In this document: one piece after another, positions 34,218 to 47,740 of the stretch
How positions within the stretch are numbered: the first letter of the stretch is position 1
Layout: every line of letters begins with the position of its first letter
Source: Rutidosis leptorrhynchoides
Lineage: Eukaryota; Streptophyta; Magnoliopsida; Asterales; Asteraceae
Direction of reading: 5' to 3'
Assembly (NCBI RefSeq): GCF_046630445.1
Contig: NC_092338.1
Span: forward strand, 8,760,501-8,824,500
DNA length: 64,000 bases
Notes under the pieces: model-generated
The model's input: only the letters and a program-made list of their open reading frames with translations
Databases searched by the model: none
Told to the model about the DNA's origin: nothing
Position numbers and translations under genes: made by a program

Positions 34218-37200
34218 TGTAAAGACCCGTCCTTATCCTCCCGGACGATATCATCAACAGTTGGTCCCATCGCGATGATCGACTCCAAGTAATGTCCTTA
34301 ATATGAGCTAATGCACAGCGGAAGACTTAATTCGTACCTGAGAATAACATGCTTTAAAAAGTCAACATAAAGTTGGTGAGATATATAGGTTTGATGCTAG
34401 CAGCGTTATAACAATGGACCACAAGATTTCATATGTAAACATTTTAATAAAAATATTCTAAGTGGTTGAGCACTTGGTAACCATACTTAACATTTAATCA
34501 CGTCGCATATTCCCTTTATTATGAAATCTTACTACACTGTACCATGTGTAGTCACGAAACGAAGTACTGTGCAACCGTTGAATACTGGTCGTCCAGTCCG
34601 GTTGGGGTTGTCAGGCCCGATAGATCTATCAACAGGATTCGCGTTTACAATACCGCTGTAAATATTAGTTACCAAGCTACAGGGAAGTATGCCAGTGGTA
34701 CAACTCAACGTAGAATATATTTTTCAGTTACTTGTGTCCATAACGTAAAACATAAAATACATGTATTCTCATCCCGAAATATTTAGAGTTTAAAAGTGGG
34801 ACTATATACTCACCTAATGTATTTTGTAGTAAAAATACATATAACATCATTGATCAATTATAAGGTTGGCCTCGGATTCACGAACCTATATCATTTATAT
34901 ATATATATATTAATACATATACTTGTAATCAAACAATTTCATGTATTATATATATATTTAATTTGTGTATATATTCAAAAGGTTGATATTTGTATGATTT
35001 TATTAATATAACTTATTATTTTAAAATACCTAATTTGTTGTATATAAATATTTATATATAGATTGTTAATATGATTAATACATATTTATATGTAATATTA
35101 CTTTTAAGTATAGTTTTATATAAATAGAATTTATATGGTAAAATAATGTTTATATTAGTAATAAAAATCGTATTTGATTATAATGATAACCATACTAATA
35201 ATAATAATAATAAAAATAATTATAATACTACCTTAAAGCTTTTCCCAAAAATAATGCTTCGGACAAGACTTGAACTTGAGACCCCTCACTCACAAAACCA
35301 CTAACACCTCAAACATCTGGGATATCCAACTTTTCTGATTTAATCTCCAACTTAAATCTATGTATAACTTGTTTTCTTTGTGTTTATAATATTTTTTTTT
35401 TTTTTTTTTTTTTTTTCTTTTTCTCTTCTTCAACTTCATAAAACCTATCTGACTAGTCCCATAGTTTACGGTTTAAGAGGCATTCACCTGACCCAACACT
35501 AAATGGAAGACTTCGGCCCAATAGCAATTGAATCTCGGCCCAATACCTCACTTTTGCCAACAGCCCAGCTTTCTTAAAAAAATATATATTCGCCTAAGAC
35601 GTGTTTCGAACCAGGGACCTCTCGTATAACATAAACAATCCTCACCATTCCGCTATTACTTACTTTCTGTTTTGAATTCCTAAACCAACGACTTTATCTC
35701 TAATCTTATCCTCATTATTAATTCCAATGGCTCGATTATTGTTGGGAGAATCGGCCCACATAAGAAAGTAATATGATTGCCTACAATCACGTTTTTCCCT
35801 TAAGATATAACAGAGAATAATACCGACACCTTTAATAAAGTTGAGAATTTAATAATCAAAAGGAATGGGTGAGGTATCGGTTTTGACTTATAAATATTTA
35901 CTAGATCATCATCTATCGTTTCATCACCAACTCCATCATCTCCATCGTTCATTCTCATCGTCACCATTCTTGTGACATCATCATCTTCATCATTGAGTCG
36001 TTACTGTAACAACAGCAGTTTACAGCGAATAGAGTGGTGTTTTGGGCTGGACGGGTCGAAACAGCAACATAAAAAAAAACATTTGTAGCTTACGGTGGTG
36101 GTGGTTATTAGGGTGTCGGTTGTTGATGGATGAAAGAGAAGGTGGGTGGCTCACGATGGAAAACAGTATCGAGAAATAACAAATGGTGGTTTGTGAAGGT
36201 GAATCAAGGTGACGAATTACTGTAGTAAAGGTGGCGGTTTAAACAACTAGAGTGAGGGTGACTTACGGTTGATGCAGGTGAGTTAAGTTTTGGGTTTCGG
36301 TTTAATACAAAAGGAAACATATATCAGTCGTATATATGTATATGAAACGATAATAAATGATGGTAGTCGATGGTTCAAGGGTGTTAAATGTTGGTCTTTT
36401 TGGTGATCGAATAGAAGCTCAAATAACAGTAGTAGCGAAAAAGGTGTTGAGGGTTTTTGGGTGATCGTTGCAAGTGAAAACCACCAAAGGTGGTGCTGTG
36501 TGTTCGATTATGGTTTGTTCATTTAGAAGAGAATTTGGAAGGTATGTATATAATACGTGAGTGAACACATGAGTTAACACCCTGATTGTAATTGATTCAT
36601 TTATATTGAGGAATGGATAGCAGTCATTTTCGATGCCAGAAGGAAGAAAACAAACAGGTCAATTAATGCATAGGGCAAGTGTGACTTTGGAAGACAGAAT
36701 ATCACGGACACAACTAATATCAGAAGTATATAAGTGAATCGGACAAGCAAAGCATATAACAGATAGCGAAATTTTAACAACTCTCAATTCTATCTACTGT
36801 ATTTATAAATATAATTAGGCGAAATTATACATACATGTATATCTATTTAACTGTGTACGTATCTGTATGTATGTATAGATATCTGTATCTTATTTTGGTA
36901 CATATATTTATATAAACTCAAATATATATCATTAATTATTTATCTACCTTTATATTCTTATTAGTATTTCTTTTATATATATATATATAAGTTATGATTA
37001 ATCTTTTAATAAATATAATAATAATATCTTTAATATTTTTATCTAATAGTAATACAAATATGATGATAATGTTATTACTAATGATATTTGTAATAATTTT
37101 TATGAAATATATAACTATAATGTCATTAATAAAAATGATACTAATTATTCTAATATTATTAATGATAATAATATTTATAATAATAATTTATTAATTTATA

Positions 37201-37399
37201 TATATCAAATTTCCACATTCATATGTACGCACATATTTTAACAATTGTTCGTGAATTGCCAGGCATAGTCAGAGGGTAACTTATTATCTGAATATAGATT
37301 TCAAACTTCCTAGACTCAACATTACAGATTTTGCTTATCGTGTCGGAAACATATAAAGATTATAGTTTAAATTTGGTCGGAAATTTCCGGGTCATTACA
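34218..37399 (-). repeat. E3 5' LTR
   Basis: 3,182 bp; near-identical partner of 27254-30434, with a slightly longer T tract around 35392-35416. Confidence 0.92.
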
Positions 37400-37404
37400 C
37401 CAAG

Positions 37405-38640
37405 ACCAAAAAACAATTAATTTTTAATTAATCTTTTATCAAAACCATAAATGATTTTATTGATCTACATTGATATGGCCATAAAGAATTGACGGCTGAC
37501 CTACTTTTGTAAGTGTATTTCGGCTATCATCCCGAAAACGCACAACGACCTTTTTTTTTTTATGAACTATTTGTTTCATATCTAGCTTAGGCAATTATTG
37601 TGAACATTTGGTCCCTATAAGAGCATTTATTTTTAGACTTTTAGTTGATTTGTACTTGTCACAATTAGGGATAGCACCCGCGGGTCGTGGATGCGGATCC
37701 ATTGGATCCATCACCCGTACCCGCGGATTTTTTTTAAGAGACATCCAATTGAACCCTTGTTCGTTGAAACAATTTGACTATATTTTTACTCCCCATTATT
37801 AAACGGGCCATTTTGATGCACACTCTTAAAAAAATAATTTGTTTTTTTAAGTTTTATTATTCAACCTCCTTTTTTCAACGGTCACGTTTTTAACAAAACA
37901 TTTGACAAGTTTGGAAAAAAGTTTTTTATTGATTATCATCAAAAGTTTTCTATTGTCACTCTACTGGATGGAATTATGGCATACAACCAAAATTGCAACC
38001 CAACACTACATAAGAACAAAAAGGTTGTTTTTAATTAACATATGTATATGTGTTAAACTCGGAATAATAATAACTTATTTTAGAAAATTAACATAAGACA
38101 TGTTGAAACATTTTTGTCACATTTAGCTCATCAAGTCTAATACTTATCATTGATAGATTTTATCACGTCTAGGAGATGCTTACTTTTTTCTTGTATTAAG
38201 TCCTACTTTCATTTACCTTTGTTTGGAAAAAAATTTTTTTTTTTTACTTTGCTTTCCCCCTTTCTGTAAAACTCATTTAAACACTTTCTTTGTTTTTTTT
38301 TTTAAAAAAAAACTTCCTTTTTTTTACGTTACCCGTAAATTATAAATATATAAAAAAAATTTTTTGTTTAAATTTTTTTTCTAGTTTTTAAAAGGCCACA
38401 TGACCAATTTTTTAATTCTTTCACAACACCTGATATCGTGATCGTGACCTTTCACCAAAGCAAGAGATATTCTTGATAAACTAAATACGGACTCGTGTTT
38501 GAAATTGTCGGCCACAAAAAAATTCATTTGATAAAAGTATATATTTTTTTTAGTTATAGAAGGAGACCACTTCATTTTCAATACTTCATTTTTGACAAAA
38601 AAAAAAAACTATTCCATTTTACCATCCACTTTTTTTTCTT
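37405..38640. other. E2 5' region, unassigned
   Basis: AT- and T-rich sequence between E3 and E2's tandem repeats. A small inverted motif ACCCGCGGGT..ACCCGCGG (37675-37728) could be the end of another DNA element. No gag remnant was recognised. Confidence 0.35.
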
Positions 38641-38860
38641 ACTTTAACTTTTAAGATATACTTTTAATAAAAATACAAACTACTTTTTCTTATTTTAACT
38701 TTTAAGATTTACTTTTAATAAAAATACAAACTACTTTTTGTATTTTAACTTTTAAGATTTACTTTTAATAAAAGTACAAACTACTTTTTCTTATTTTAAC
38801 TTTTAAGATTTACTTTTAATAAAAATACAAACTATTTTTTTATTTTAACTTTTAAAATTA
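38641..38860. repeat. Tandem repeat, about 51-bp unit, four to five copies
   Basis: The unit begins TTTTAACTTTTAAGATTTAC and contains AATACAAACTACTTTTT. Copies start near 38641, 38692, 38742, 38793 and 38842, with small length differences. Confidence 0.88.
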
Positions 38861-38989
38861 TAAATTTAAGAATAAACATTAGTATGCATGAAATAAATAA
38901 TGATTAATTGCATAAGTAATCATAAATGTTAGATAACATATAAAGACCCCGTCGTATTCGTATTGATCGGAATTAATCTCGACCCATGG

Positions 38990-39361
38990 TACCGTGTTGT
39001 CAAATGACGTGTTGCGTACATAAAGTACCGTGTTGTCAAATGACGTGTTGCGTACAATCATGAGGTCTTATTAACATAAATATAAATGTTAGTGAAGTTA
39101 ATAAGAGTTAGATTACAGAAAATATAATTCAGGTGGTATAACTGACCATATATAACTTAAATAACATAAATATAAATGTTAGTGAAGTTAGTAAAAGTTA
39201 GATTACAGAAATATAATTCAGGTGGTATAACCGACCATATATAACTTAAATAACATAAATATAAATGTTAGTGAAGTTAGTAAAAGTTAGATTACAGAAA
39301 TATAATTCAGGTGGTATAACCGACCATATATAACTTAAATAACATAAATATAAATGTTAGT
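38990..39361. repeat. Two further tandem arrays in E2 5' region
   Basis: A unit of about 37 bp (TACCGTGTTGTCAAATGACG) occurs twice at 38990-39057. An 89-90 bp unit starting TAACATAAATATAAATGTTA begins at 39072, 39162, 39251 and 39340 (three full copies and part of a fourth). Confidence 0.88.
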
Positions 39362-39478
39362 AGTCCAAAATTTGATATATTCGAGTCTGAAAATTATTAA
39401 TAATTTCATACCTTGATTAGTGATTCGTGATCGTTTGAGATATCTTTTAATTACACTAAGCTTTTCGTGCTGATAACG

Positions 39479-39716
39479 TGTTATAATTCAGTAGGCTTAT
39501 AACTACCTTTAATGGTTATAAGAACAAAGAGAGAAAAAGAGAGAAGAAGGAGAGAAGAAATATTGATATTGATATTTCAAGAGAAATGGTGCACCTTAAA
39601 TGGTTACCATACATGTCTATTTATAGTATAAAATATTACTATGCAAGAAATATAATAATAATAAAATTAACATCCAATCTAGATATTTTATAACACAATC
39701 TAGATATTTTATAACA
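39479..39716 (-). repeat. E2 5' LTR
   Basis: 238 bp, matching 23139-23376. The primer-binding site lies directly to its left. Confidence 0.92.
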
Positions 39717-39975
39717 GTATTCTCTATAAACATATTGAAGAAAAATGTTGTTTTTTTTTTTTTTTTTTTTGAAAAAAACAGAATTTTAATTAAGAAAAGG
39801 CTTCAACTCAACTAAAATGGAGGCTGTTTGAGTAATAGCCTTGTCTACCATTCCCTATCCCATAAATATAAGCACTATACAATCTCAGATTCCAAATTCC
39901 CAACAACTTCGTATTTAATTTTTGCAGCTGAAAACCTACTAAGTTATAACCTAATAGAGAAATGGGTGTTTAACG
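39717..39975 (-). other. Spacer with a possible LINE 3' end
   Basis: A run of about 22 T (39751-39772), followed on the plus strand by GAAAAAAACAGAATTTTAATTAAG, reads on the minus strand like a plant L1 3' UTR (CTTAATTAAAATTCTG) with poly(A). No target duplication or coding remnant was found. Confidence 0.3.
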
Positions 39976-41626
39976 TGTGCTCTAAGACCACTCACAGAGG
40001 GAGCTTCGTTGCTCCGCCGTTGCCCCACAGTTGAACGGCGCTGATGTTAGCGGTCGTGGGTGGGCGCAGTTGGGGTGACCGTGGTTCAATATGCGGTGTA
40101 TTGACAATCTTGAAGACGCTGTGGTGGGGCCCAAAAGGGAATAAACCCGTTTGAAACTAGCCTTTTTTTTTTTTTTCAAAGTTGCACACTATAAATACAT
40201 ACTCATTTCGTACATTATTTAACACTTCAACTATCAATACTTAAAACAGTTTATAAAAAATATATTCGTTAATGGATCGAGATAACGAAAATTATGAAGA
40301 GGCATTAGCACTTGCAAGTGCATATAATCCAACGTACTCGATGTAATTGATTTTTTAGAAGAAGAAGATGAAGCCGAAGGTGAAGTTGTATCGATACCTA
40401 AAGCTCCTAGAAGACACTTTCCTAGAGATCGAGAAGGAAAAGCTAGACAACTATTCAACGATTATTTTTTCGACACCCTTACTTTCCCACTCGATAGGTT
40501 CCGGCGACGTTTTCGTATGAGCAAGTCTTTGTTCATCTGTATATGTCGAGGTATAATCAATTTTAATCAAGAATCTATATCCGATTATATTACTTATTTT
40601 AAACAAAGACGAGATGCAACCGGTTTATACGGTTTTAACGTTTTCCAAAAATGTACGTCCGCTATAAGACAATTAGCGTACGGTGTTGCACCCGATGCTT
40701 TTGATGAATACTTACACATGGGTGAATCAACTTCTTATTTATGTTTGAAAAACTTTTGCAAGAGTGTTTTATACTTATATTCGGCCGAGTACATGAGACG
40801 ACCAAATGCGAATGATGTGCAACGTTTAATTTCTAAACATAAAGAAATACATGGTTTTTCGGGTTTGTTAGGGAGCATCGATTGTATGCATTGGGGTTGG
40901 AAAAATTGTCCAGTTGGTTGGAAAGGAGAATTTACACCAGGTGATCATGGTTACCCAAAAATCATGTTAGAGGCAGTTGCCTCGTATGATACATGGATTT
41001 GGCATTCCTTTTTTGTGCCGGCTGGTTCAAACAACGACATAAACGTTCTAAATCAATCGGATTTATTTAACAAGTTACTAAAAGATATGTCACCTCCATG
41101 TAACTATACTGTCAATGGATTGCATTTTAGTAGATGTTATTATTTGGCGGATGGGATTTATCCGGAATGGTCAACTCTTGTTAAATCTTTCAAAAATACC
41201 AATGATCCAAAAGCAAAGAAATTTAAAAGATTCCAAGAGTCTGCAAGAAAAGATATTGAACTAGCTTTTGGTATACTTCAAGGTCGATTCGCAATTCTTA
41301 AAAATCCGACACGACAATGGTCGTGCATTTTGTGTATACTTGTGTGTTGTTACATAATATGATAACCGAAGATAATGGTCGTGCATTTTGTGGTCTCGAA
41401 GAAGGTTATCCGCCAACGTCGTCCTTGACATTTAGACTTCCATGAACGGGTTGAACTACATATGCGAATGGATAAAGAACTAAGGGATAAAGGCAATCAT
41501 CATTTTCTTCGAGATAATCTTATTGAACACATTTGGAATCTTTCACCAAACCACTGTATTCGCTATGATCTAAGTTCGGGACCTTTAAACATTCCCGAAC
41601 ATGTGAATGATCCTCCACTAGATTGA
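39976..41626 (+). mobile_element. PIF/Harbinger transposon, left part (cut by E4)
   Basis: It contains a Harbinger transposase pseudogene. The left end is probably near 39976-39990 (TCTAAGACCACTCACAGAGG, with a possible TAA target just before), but the right terminal repeat lies beyond the nested insertions, so the end cannot be verified. The transposase is interrupted at its 3' end by LTR E4. Confidence 0.6.
40272..41626 (+). pseudogene. Harbinger transposase (DDE_Tnp_4 / HARBI1-like)
   Basis: The DDE nuclease of PIF/Harbinger elements. An N-terminal piece starts MDRDNENYEEALALASAYNP at 40272; a shift near 40335 moves the frame to an acidic EEEDEAEGE stretch and then the main frame through 41362. 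The main frame has RRHFPRDREGKARQLFNDYF, LGSIDCMHW (first Asp), SNNDINVLNQS (second Asp) and KDIELAFGILQGRF (Glu). A second frame change near 41340 leads to HNMITEDNGRAFCGLEEGYP, and another follows near 41445. The last pieces read LIEHIWNLSPNHCIRYDLS, then NVNDPPLD-like text before LTR E4 starts at 41624. Catalytic residues are present, but the gene has about three frame lesions. Confidence 0.85.
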
Positions 41627-43404
41627 AATGACCCGTTCATATCGATTATAAAAGATTCACAATAGTTGATTACATTGCGAGGTTCTGACCTCTATATGAT
41701 ACATTTTACAAACATTGCATTCGTTTTTAAAAGACAAACTTTCATTACATCGAAAGTTGACAGGCATGCATACCATTTCATAATATATCCAAACTATAAA
41801 TGACTTAATAATAATCTTGTTGAACTCAACGACTCGAATGCCACGTCTTTTGAAATATGCCATGAATGACTCCAAGTAATATCTTTTAAATGAGCAAATG
41901 CGCAGCGGAAGATTTCTTTTATACATGAGAATAAACATGTTTAAAAGTGTCAACCAAAAGGTTGGTGAGTTCATAAGTTTATCATAAAACCATAAAATTC
42001 AGTAATTTTGATAGACCACAAGATTTAAATACATTACACCTATCTCGTGTACGAAACCATTTTTCATAAATGCTTGGCAGAGTAGGTTCGTATCCTTTTC
42101 TCCCCCGTAGGTTGCCTCGCGATTTTTAATAACCGTACACATATCTCGTGTACAAAATAACATACACATAACCTGTGTATAAAATCATTCCTTCTATATA
42201 TAACTATTGCTTGGTAACCGACCTTAACATTTAATGCGCATCATGAATATCCCCAAATAAACAGAACTTTCAGTCTGTAATAAATATATAAACCTCGAAG
42301 TACTAAACACCACGCCCACTAGCTCTTCTGTCTAGCGAACATTCTGGGTGGGGGTGTTAAACCCGGTAGCTACCTTTAGGATTTGCGTCAATTAGGGGCC
42401 ATTTCCCTAATTCTTAGGTTACCGAGCTATAATAATCAGGGGGAAATATTCGATATAATAACTTACAGAACTTCTGTCTGTATAATAATTCATTCGAGAA
42501 ATGTTTTGCTTGTGTCTATCTTGTCAAACATTTATAAAAGCATTTCATGTATTCTCAGTCCCAAAAATATATATTGCAAAAGCATTTAATATAAAGGGAT
42601 CAAATGAACTCACGATACTGTATTTTGTAGCAATAATGCAAATGACGGCACTGAACAAGTGCAAGGTTGGCCTAGGATTCAAGAACCTATATTAAGTATA
42701 TATAATTATATGTTGGTCAATATCTTTTTAACAATTTAGGTCAAGTCGTAGTGTATCACAATCCTAATGCTCGAGACCGATATGTAAAAGTTAACAAAAG
42801 TCAACTTGACCCAAAATGGCTTCCAAAATCTATACATGTTTATTATATAACTTAAATATATTCATTTTATATATTTAATATATTTATCAGGTTTTGTTAG
42901 GGTAAATAATACAAGTCATATATTAATAAATAAAAATTTATATTAAAAACTTTATATGATAAAAATATACTTTTATATATCTTAAGTAATAAAATTTATA
43001 AAGTTCACTTAATATCATAAAAATATAGTGGTATGTTTTATTAAAGGAATTATATTACGTGTGGTAAAAATATTTTTGTATTACATATTTATTTGATAAG
43101 ATAATATTGATAATAATAATAATGAGTAAAATTTGTATTATTTTGTAATAATAATAATTATTATTATTCTACTAATAATAGTAATAACAATATTTATATT
43201 TACAAATGATGATTTTAATTATAAAATGATAATTCTAATTATGATAATAATACGATACTTTTTAATATTAACTGTAATAAAATAATAATTCTATTCACAA
43301 TGATAATTTTAATACTAATAATACTAAAAAAAATAATAATAATGATATTTCTATTAAAAATGATAATTTTAATAAAAATGATAGTTTTAATATTAATGAT
43401 ACTT

Positions 43405-43441
<37 letters not shown>

Positions 43442-43673
43442 TGATATTTTTATCTAAATCAATATCTTACAATATTTTAATTTCATCATGATACTTATAC
43501 TCATTATTTCTTAATCGATTTGTTTAATAGCTTTTGGTCCTCTTTTATATCGCATTCATAATAATGATAATAATAGTAATCATAATAATTAGATGATACT
43601 AATATTAATTATGATGCTACTAATAATAATAATTATAATAATAATAATGATAATACTAATAATTATTATAATG

Positions 43674-43717
<44 letters not shown>

Positions 43718-43823
43718 TATTATTATAATAATAATATTAATAATAAACATAGTGATAATAACGATAGTATGAATAATAACAATAACAATTTTAATGATAA
43801 TACTTATATTGATGACAATAATG

Positions 43824-43867
<44 letters not shown>

Positions 43868-44567
43868 TAGATAATAATAATATCGATAATAATAACGACG
43901 ATAGTAGTAATAATAATAATAATAATAACATTAGAATTAATGAAAAATTCAGTTGACCATATCTTTTAATCCGTTCAATGAAACCACACGATTTCTAAAT
44001 GGAAAGTTATTAATTTTTCGCCAGCTTTTCAACGACATGCATATCATATACCTTATATCAGTAATATATGTATTAAATTAGTGATTTATCATAACTATTT
44101 AACGACGAAATTAAGCATACCATCATGCATAAACATATATACTCGAACACTACTCAGGGATACACTATTATTATATAAAAGATAAGATATGAATGCTCAC
44201 GTATCAATATTGAGATTCAATATTGCAGGAAAGTACGTAGACGCAACGGAGATAAACACTAGGTTGGCCTCACGAGCTATACCCCCGAATCATACCCATA
44301 ACCTCCATAGCTATAACCCATAATTTCCTTAGCTCTATCCCGCTCGAAAAACTCGTTTTGAAATAATTCAAGCATACCCTCATCAAAGTACTTTATGTAT
44401 AATACTAATAATAAGATTAAGATTTATAATAATAATCTTAATAATATTTAATAATAATAATATAAATAATAATAATAATAATAATTAATAATATTACGGA
44501 GTAAGTTGGAGGAATGAATCAAAAAAGCAGAACTCGACTCAATTTATACACATTTCAGCCCCCTACT

Positions 44568-44686
44568 CCCCATGCGATTGCATGGGGTTTAGTCTATATG
44601 GCCATGCGATCGCATGGAGTAACAACACCAGATTTTTATATATCTCCGCGATATATTTGTGTGCATTTGCTCCGCGATCGCGGAGC
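44568..44686. repeat. Short GC-rich palindromes in LTR E4
   Basis: Three palindromic blocks: CCCCATGCGATTGCATGGGG (44568-44587), CCATGCGATCGCATGG (44602-44617) and GCTCCGCGATCGCGGAGC (44669-44686). A half-site CTCCGCGATAT lies between the second and third. Confidence 0.9.
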
Positions 44687-44737
44687 CCTCCACTACAGTT
44701 CACACTCAATTTTTCACGTGGGCTGCCGACGGTTTTT

Positions 44738-44870
<133 letters not shown>

Positions 44871-46243
44871 ACAACCCGGAAATTTCCGACCAAATTTAAA
44901 CTTTAATCTTTATATATTCCCGACACGATAAGCAAAGTTTGTAAGTTGAATCTCAAGAATTTTAAACTGTGTTCATACACTCATTTAACCTCGACCAAAT
45001 TCCAATGATTCACGAACCATTATATGAACGAACATGGTTATATATGTATATGTGTATATATTATAACTTGAAAATATTAACAAAGTATTAGACGTATAAT
45101 ACTTTATATAAACGTATTTGTTTCAAAATATATTCTAATAGTTATCGATGGAATTATATGATAATACTAAATGATTGATTTAACAGTTACATTGAATTAT
45201 GTTTACGAGTCTCTGTTGAGAGGTCCACTTTGATTTAGAAAACCTTTCCTTTTTAACGGTATCCGGAATATTTGGTAAAAGTGATTTACAAAAGTGTCAT
45301 TAACGAGAGTTAGTCAAAAGTTAGTAATCATTTCCGTTTAAATTTCAAAAGTGTACCTTACTTTAATAAACTCGTGTCCCTTGATAAATCAACTATGTAG
45401 TTTTTATATTAAAAACATTATTCGGTAAAGTAACTACTATGATTTAAAACGAGTTAAATTATATAAAACGAACTTTGAAATGTAATTGATTTTGAAAGAC
45501 TAAATATTATATCATTAGATAAATATTTCAAACATATATATTATGTACAAATTTACAATCCTAAATAAGAATACATATATATTTTAACTTAGTCATAAAA
45601 CGTTCTAATTTAAAATAATATATTTTGATAAACAACGAGTCACTGATTTATAGAAGCAAATGACCACAACGCTCAAATTTTATAAGTTACATTTTCTGTA
45701 AGGTAAATTATTGATGAATAAGTCAAATTATTATTAAGGGTACACGTCGCGTAACGTAAAAGGCTAGTTTTCTAAACGTACGAAAGTGCGCTCGAAAAAC
45801 TGAAAGTGGTACATGAGTCGAGTGACAACGTCCGAGTCATTTGAGTAAAAATTACATTTTTACCATGAACATAAATATAATATAATATATAAGTAATTAT
45901 ATAAATTAAATATATATTATATTAAACTAAGCAACATTTCCACGTTCTTTTTTTAATTCATATATGATGTAAACGTTAGCCGCAAATCACGGAAGCAACA
46001 TTCCACGTTTTGTTTTTATTTATTTTTTTATTTATATATGATGTAAACGTTGAAGCCGCAAATCACGGAAGCATGAGGTGTAAGGAGTTAATACTTCTAT
46101 AAATCCATTCGCATCTGATTCGGTTTGCATTCAAATGAAACTTTCTCGATATCTCTATATATCTCTCAATATGTATACATATTTATATTATTAATATTAT
46201 TAATATTAATATTAATATTATTATTATTATTATTATTATTATA

Positions 46244-46289
<46 letters not shown>

Positions 46290-46646
46290 ACTAATAGTAT
46301 TTATACATAAAATACTACGACGAGGTCATGAGCAAATTATTTCAAGACGAGTTTTATGAGCGGGATAGGGCTAAGGAAATTATGGGTTATAGCTATGAAG
46401 GTGATGGGTAATGTTCGAGGGTATGCTCGTGAGGTCAATCTAGTATTTATTATTTCTGTTGCGTCTACGTACCTTCCTGCAATATTGAATCTCAATATTG
46501 ATACATGAGCACTCATAACTTAATTTTTATATATCATTTGTGTACCCCTGACTAGTGCTGAGTATATAGGATTATACATGCTTGTACTTTTGATATTGCC
46601 TTTAGTTAGGTTATGTTGAATCCTGAATTAGTTATATATGCGGTTG

Positions 46647-47281
46647 CAATGGCGGAGCCAATAGAGTGGCATGGGGGTGTTGAGCCACCCTCAACTTTGG
46701 TCTTGTATATGATGTCCAATCGTGATTTAATAATGAAATACTGAAAGCTCCAATTGATAAATTTGGGTTTCGGATATGTAAAGTGTAGTTACAGGTTAGT
46801 GGGGAAGAAGTTGTGGTTCCTTTAATTATATGTTACATTATAAGTCCCTTAAGTGTTTGTAATATATCATTTAAATCCTTTAAGTTTACAGTTGATCAAT
46901 TTCACCAAGATATAAATGAATACAGAGTATCATTTAACGAGAAACCAAATTGTTACAAAAATTTTGGAAATAGTCACGTACACTTTAGCCTCCAATTTAG
47001 TTTAATATATATCACAAAGATTTTATACAGTACTATTTTTTTCTAGAATACATAAAATGTCTAAATAAATTTCTACTACTAATATTATATCCATAAGAAA
47101 TATTAAGAGTTGACTTTCGTCAATAACTCATACTCCCTACAATATGCTATTTTAACGTGTATATGTTGTGTACTTCAAAAGAATTTTTATTTTTTCGTTT
47201 TTAAGCTATGAAACATTTTTGATGTTACTATTTCAAAATAAATTATGCCACCCTCAATAAAAGTTTCTAGCTTCGCCTCTG
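46647..47281. mobile_element. hAT-type MITE in LTR E5, 635 bp
   Basis: The ends CAATGGCGGAGCCA and, in complement, CAGAGGCGAAGCTA are flanked by an exact 8-bp duplication TGCGGTTG (46639-46646, 47282-47289). The interior is AT-rich and non-coding. It is related in its ends to the MITE at 6463. Confidence 0.88.
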
Positions 47282-47404
47282 TGCGGTTGGGATAAGTTAT
47301 AAGATATGCATGTCGTTGGAAAGCTAGCGAAAAATTAAGAACTTTTCATTTAGATATCGAATGGTTTCGACGAACGGATTAGAAGTTATAGTCAATTGAA
47401 TTTT

Positions 47405-47463
47405 TGTAAAAATGATTATTATTATCGTCGTTATTATCGTCGTTCTAGTTTTTTTTAAATCTA

Positions 47464-47510
<47 letters not shown>

Positions 47511-47646
47511 TAATATCATTATTATTATGATCATTATTATTATCATTATCCATAGAAAGTATTATCATTAAAAATTGTTATCTTATTATTATTACTACCG
47601 TTATTATCTTTAAAGTTATAATTAGTATTATTATTATTATTATCTA

Positions 47647-47740
<94 letters not shown>

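Larger units (their letters stand above)
27254..37399 (-). mobile_element. E3: non-autonomous gypsy (Tekay-related) LTR element
   Basis: The LTRs are 3,181 and 3,182 bp; the difference noticed is the length of one T run. An exact 5-bp duplication CCAAG flanks the element (27249-27253, 37400-37404). Minus-strand orientation is set by the primer site TGGTATCAGAGC just left of 34218 and by a GGGGACGAAATTTC/ACGGGTAGGTACTG block abutting the left LTR. The interior is only 3.8 kb and has no recognisable gag-pol, so it must borrow proteins. Near-identical LTRs mean a recent insertion, inside the older E2. Confidence 0.92.
23139..39716 (-). mobile_element. E2: Ty1/copia Ale-type LTR retrotransposon (old, broken)
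   Basis: Two 238-bp LTRs (TGTTATAA..TTATAACA) in the same orientation are flanked by an exact 5-bp duplication GTATT (23134-23138, 39717-39721). On the minus strand a purine-rich AAGGGGGAG abuts the left (3') LTR. A TTATCAGCACG-type primer site, as used by Ale elements, abuts the right (5') LTR. Coding remnants between 23.4 and 26.4 kb carry very many breaks, more than ten. The 10.1-kb element E3 is inserted inside, and the 5' part is mostly replaced by simple repeats. The LTRs look closely similar, which contrasts with the decayed interior. Confidence 0.9.

Noticed and set aside
43300-43491. Ile/Met-rich hydrophobic frame in LTR E4
   Set aside because: Product of ATA/ATT tracts; no start context or conservation.
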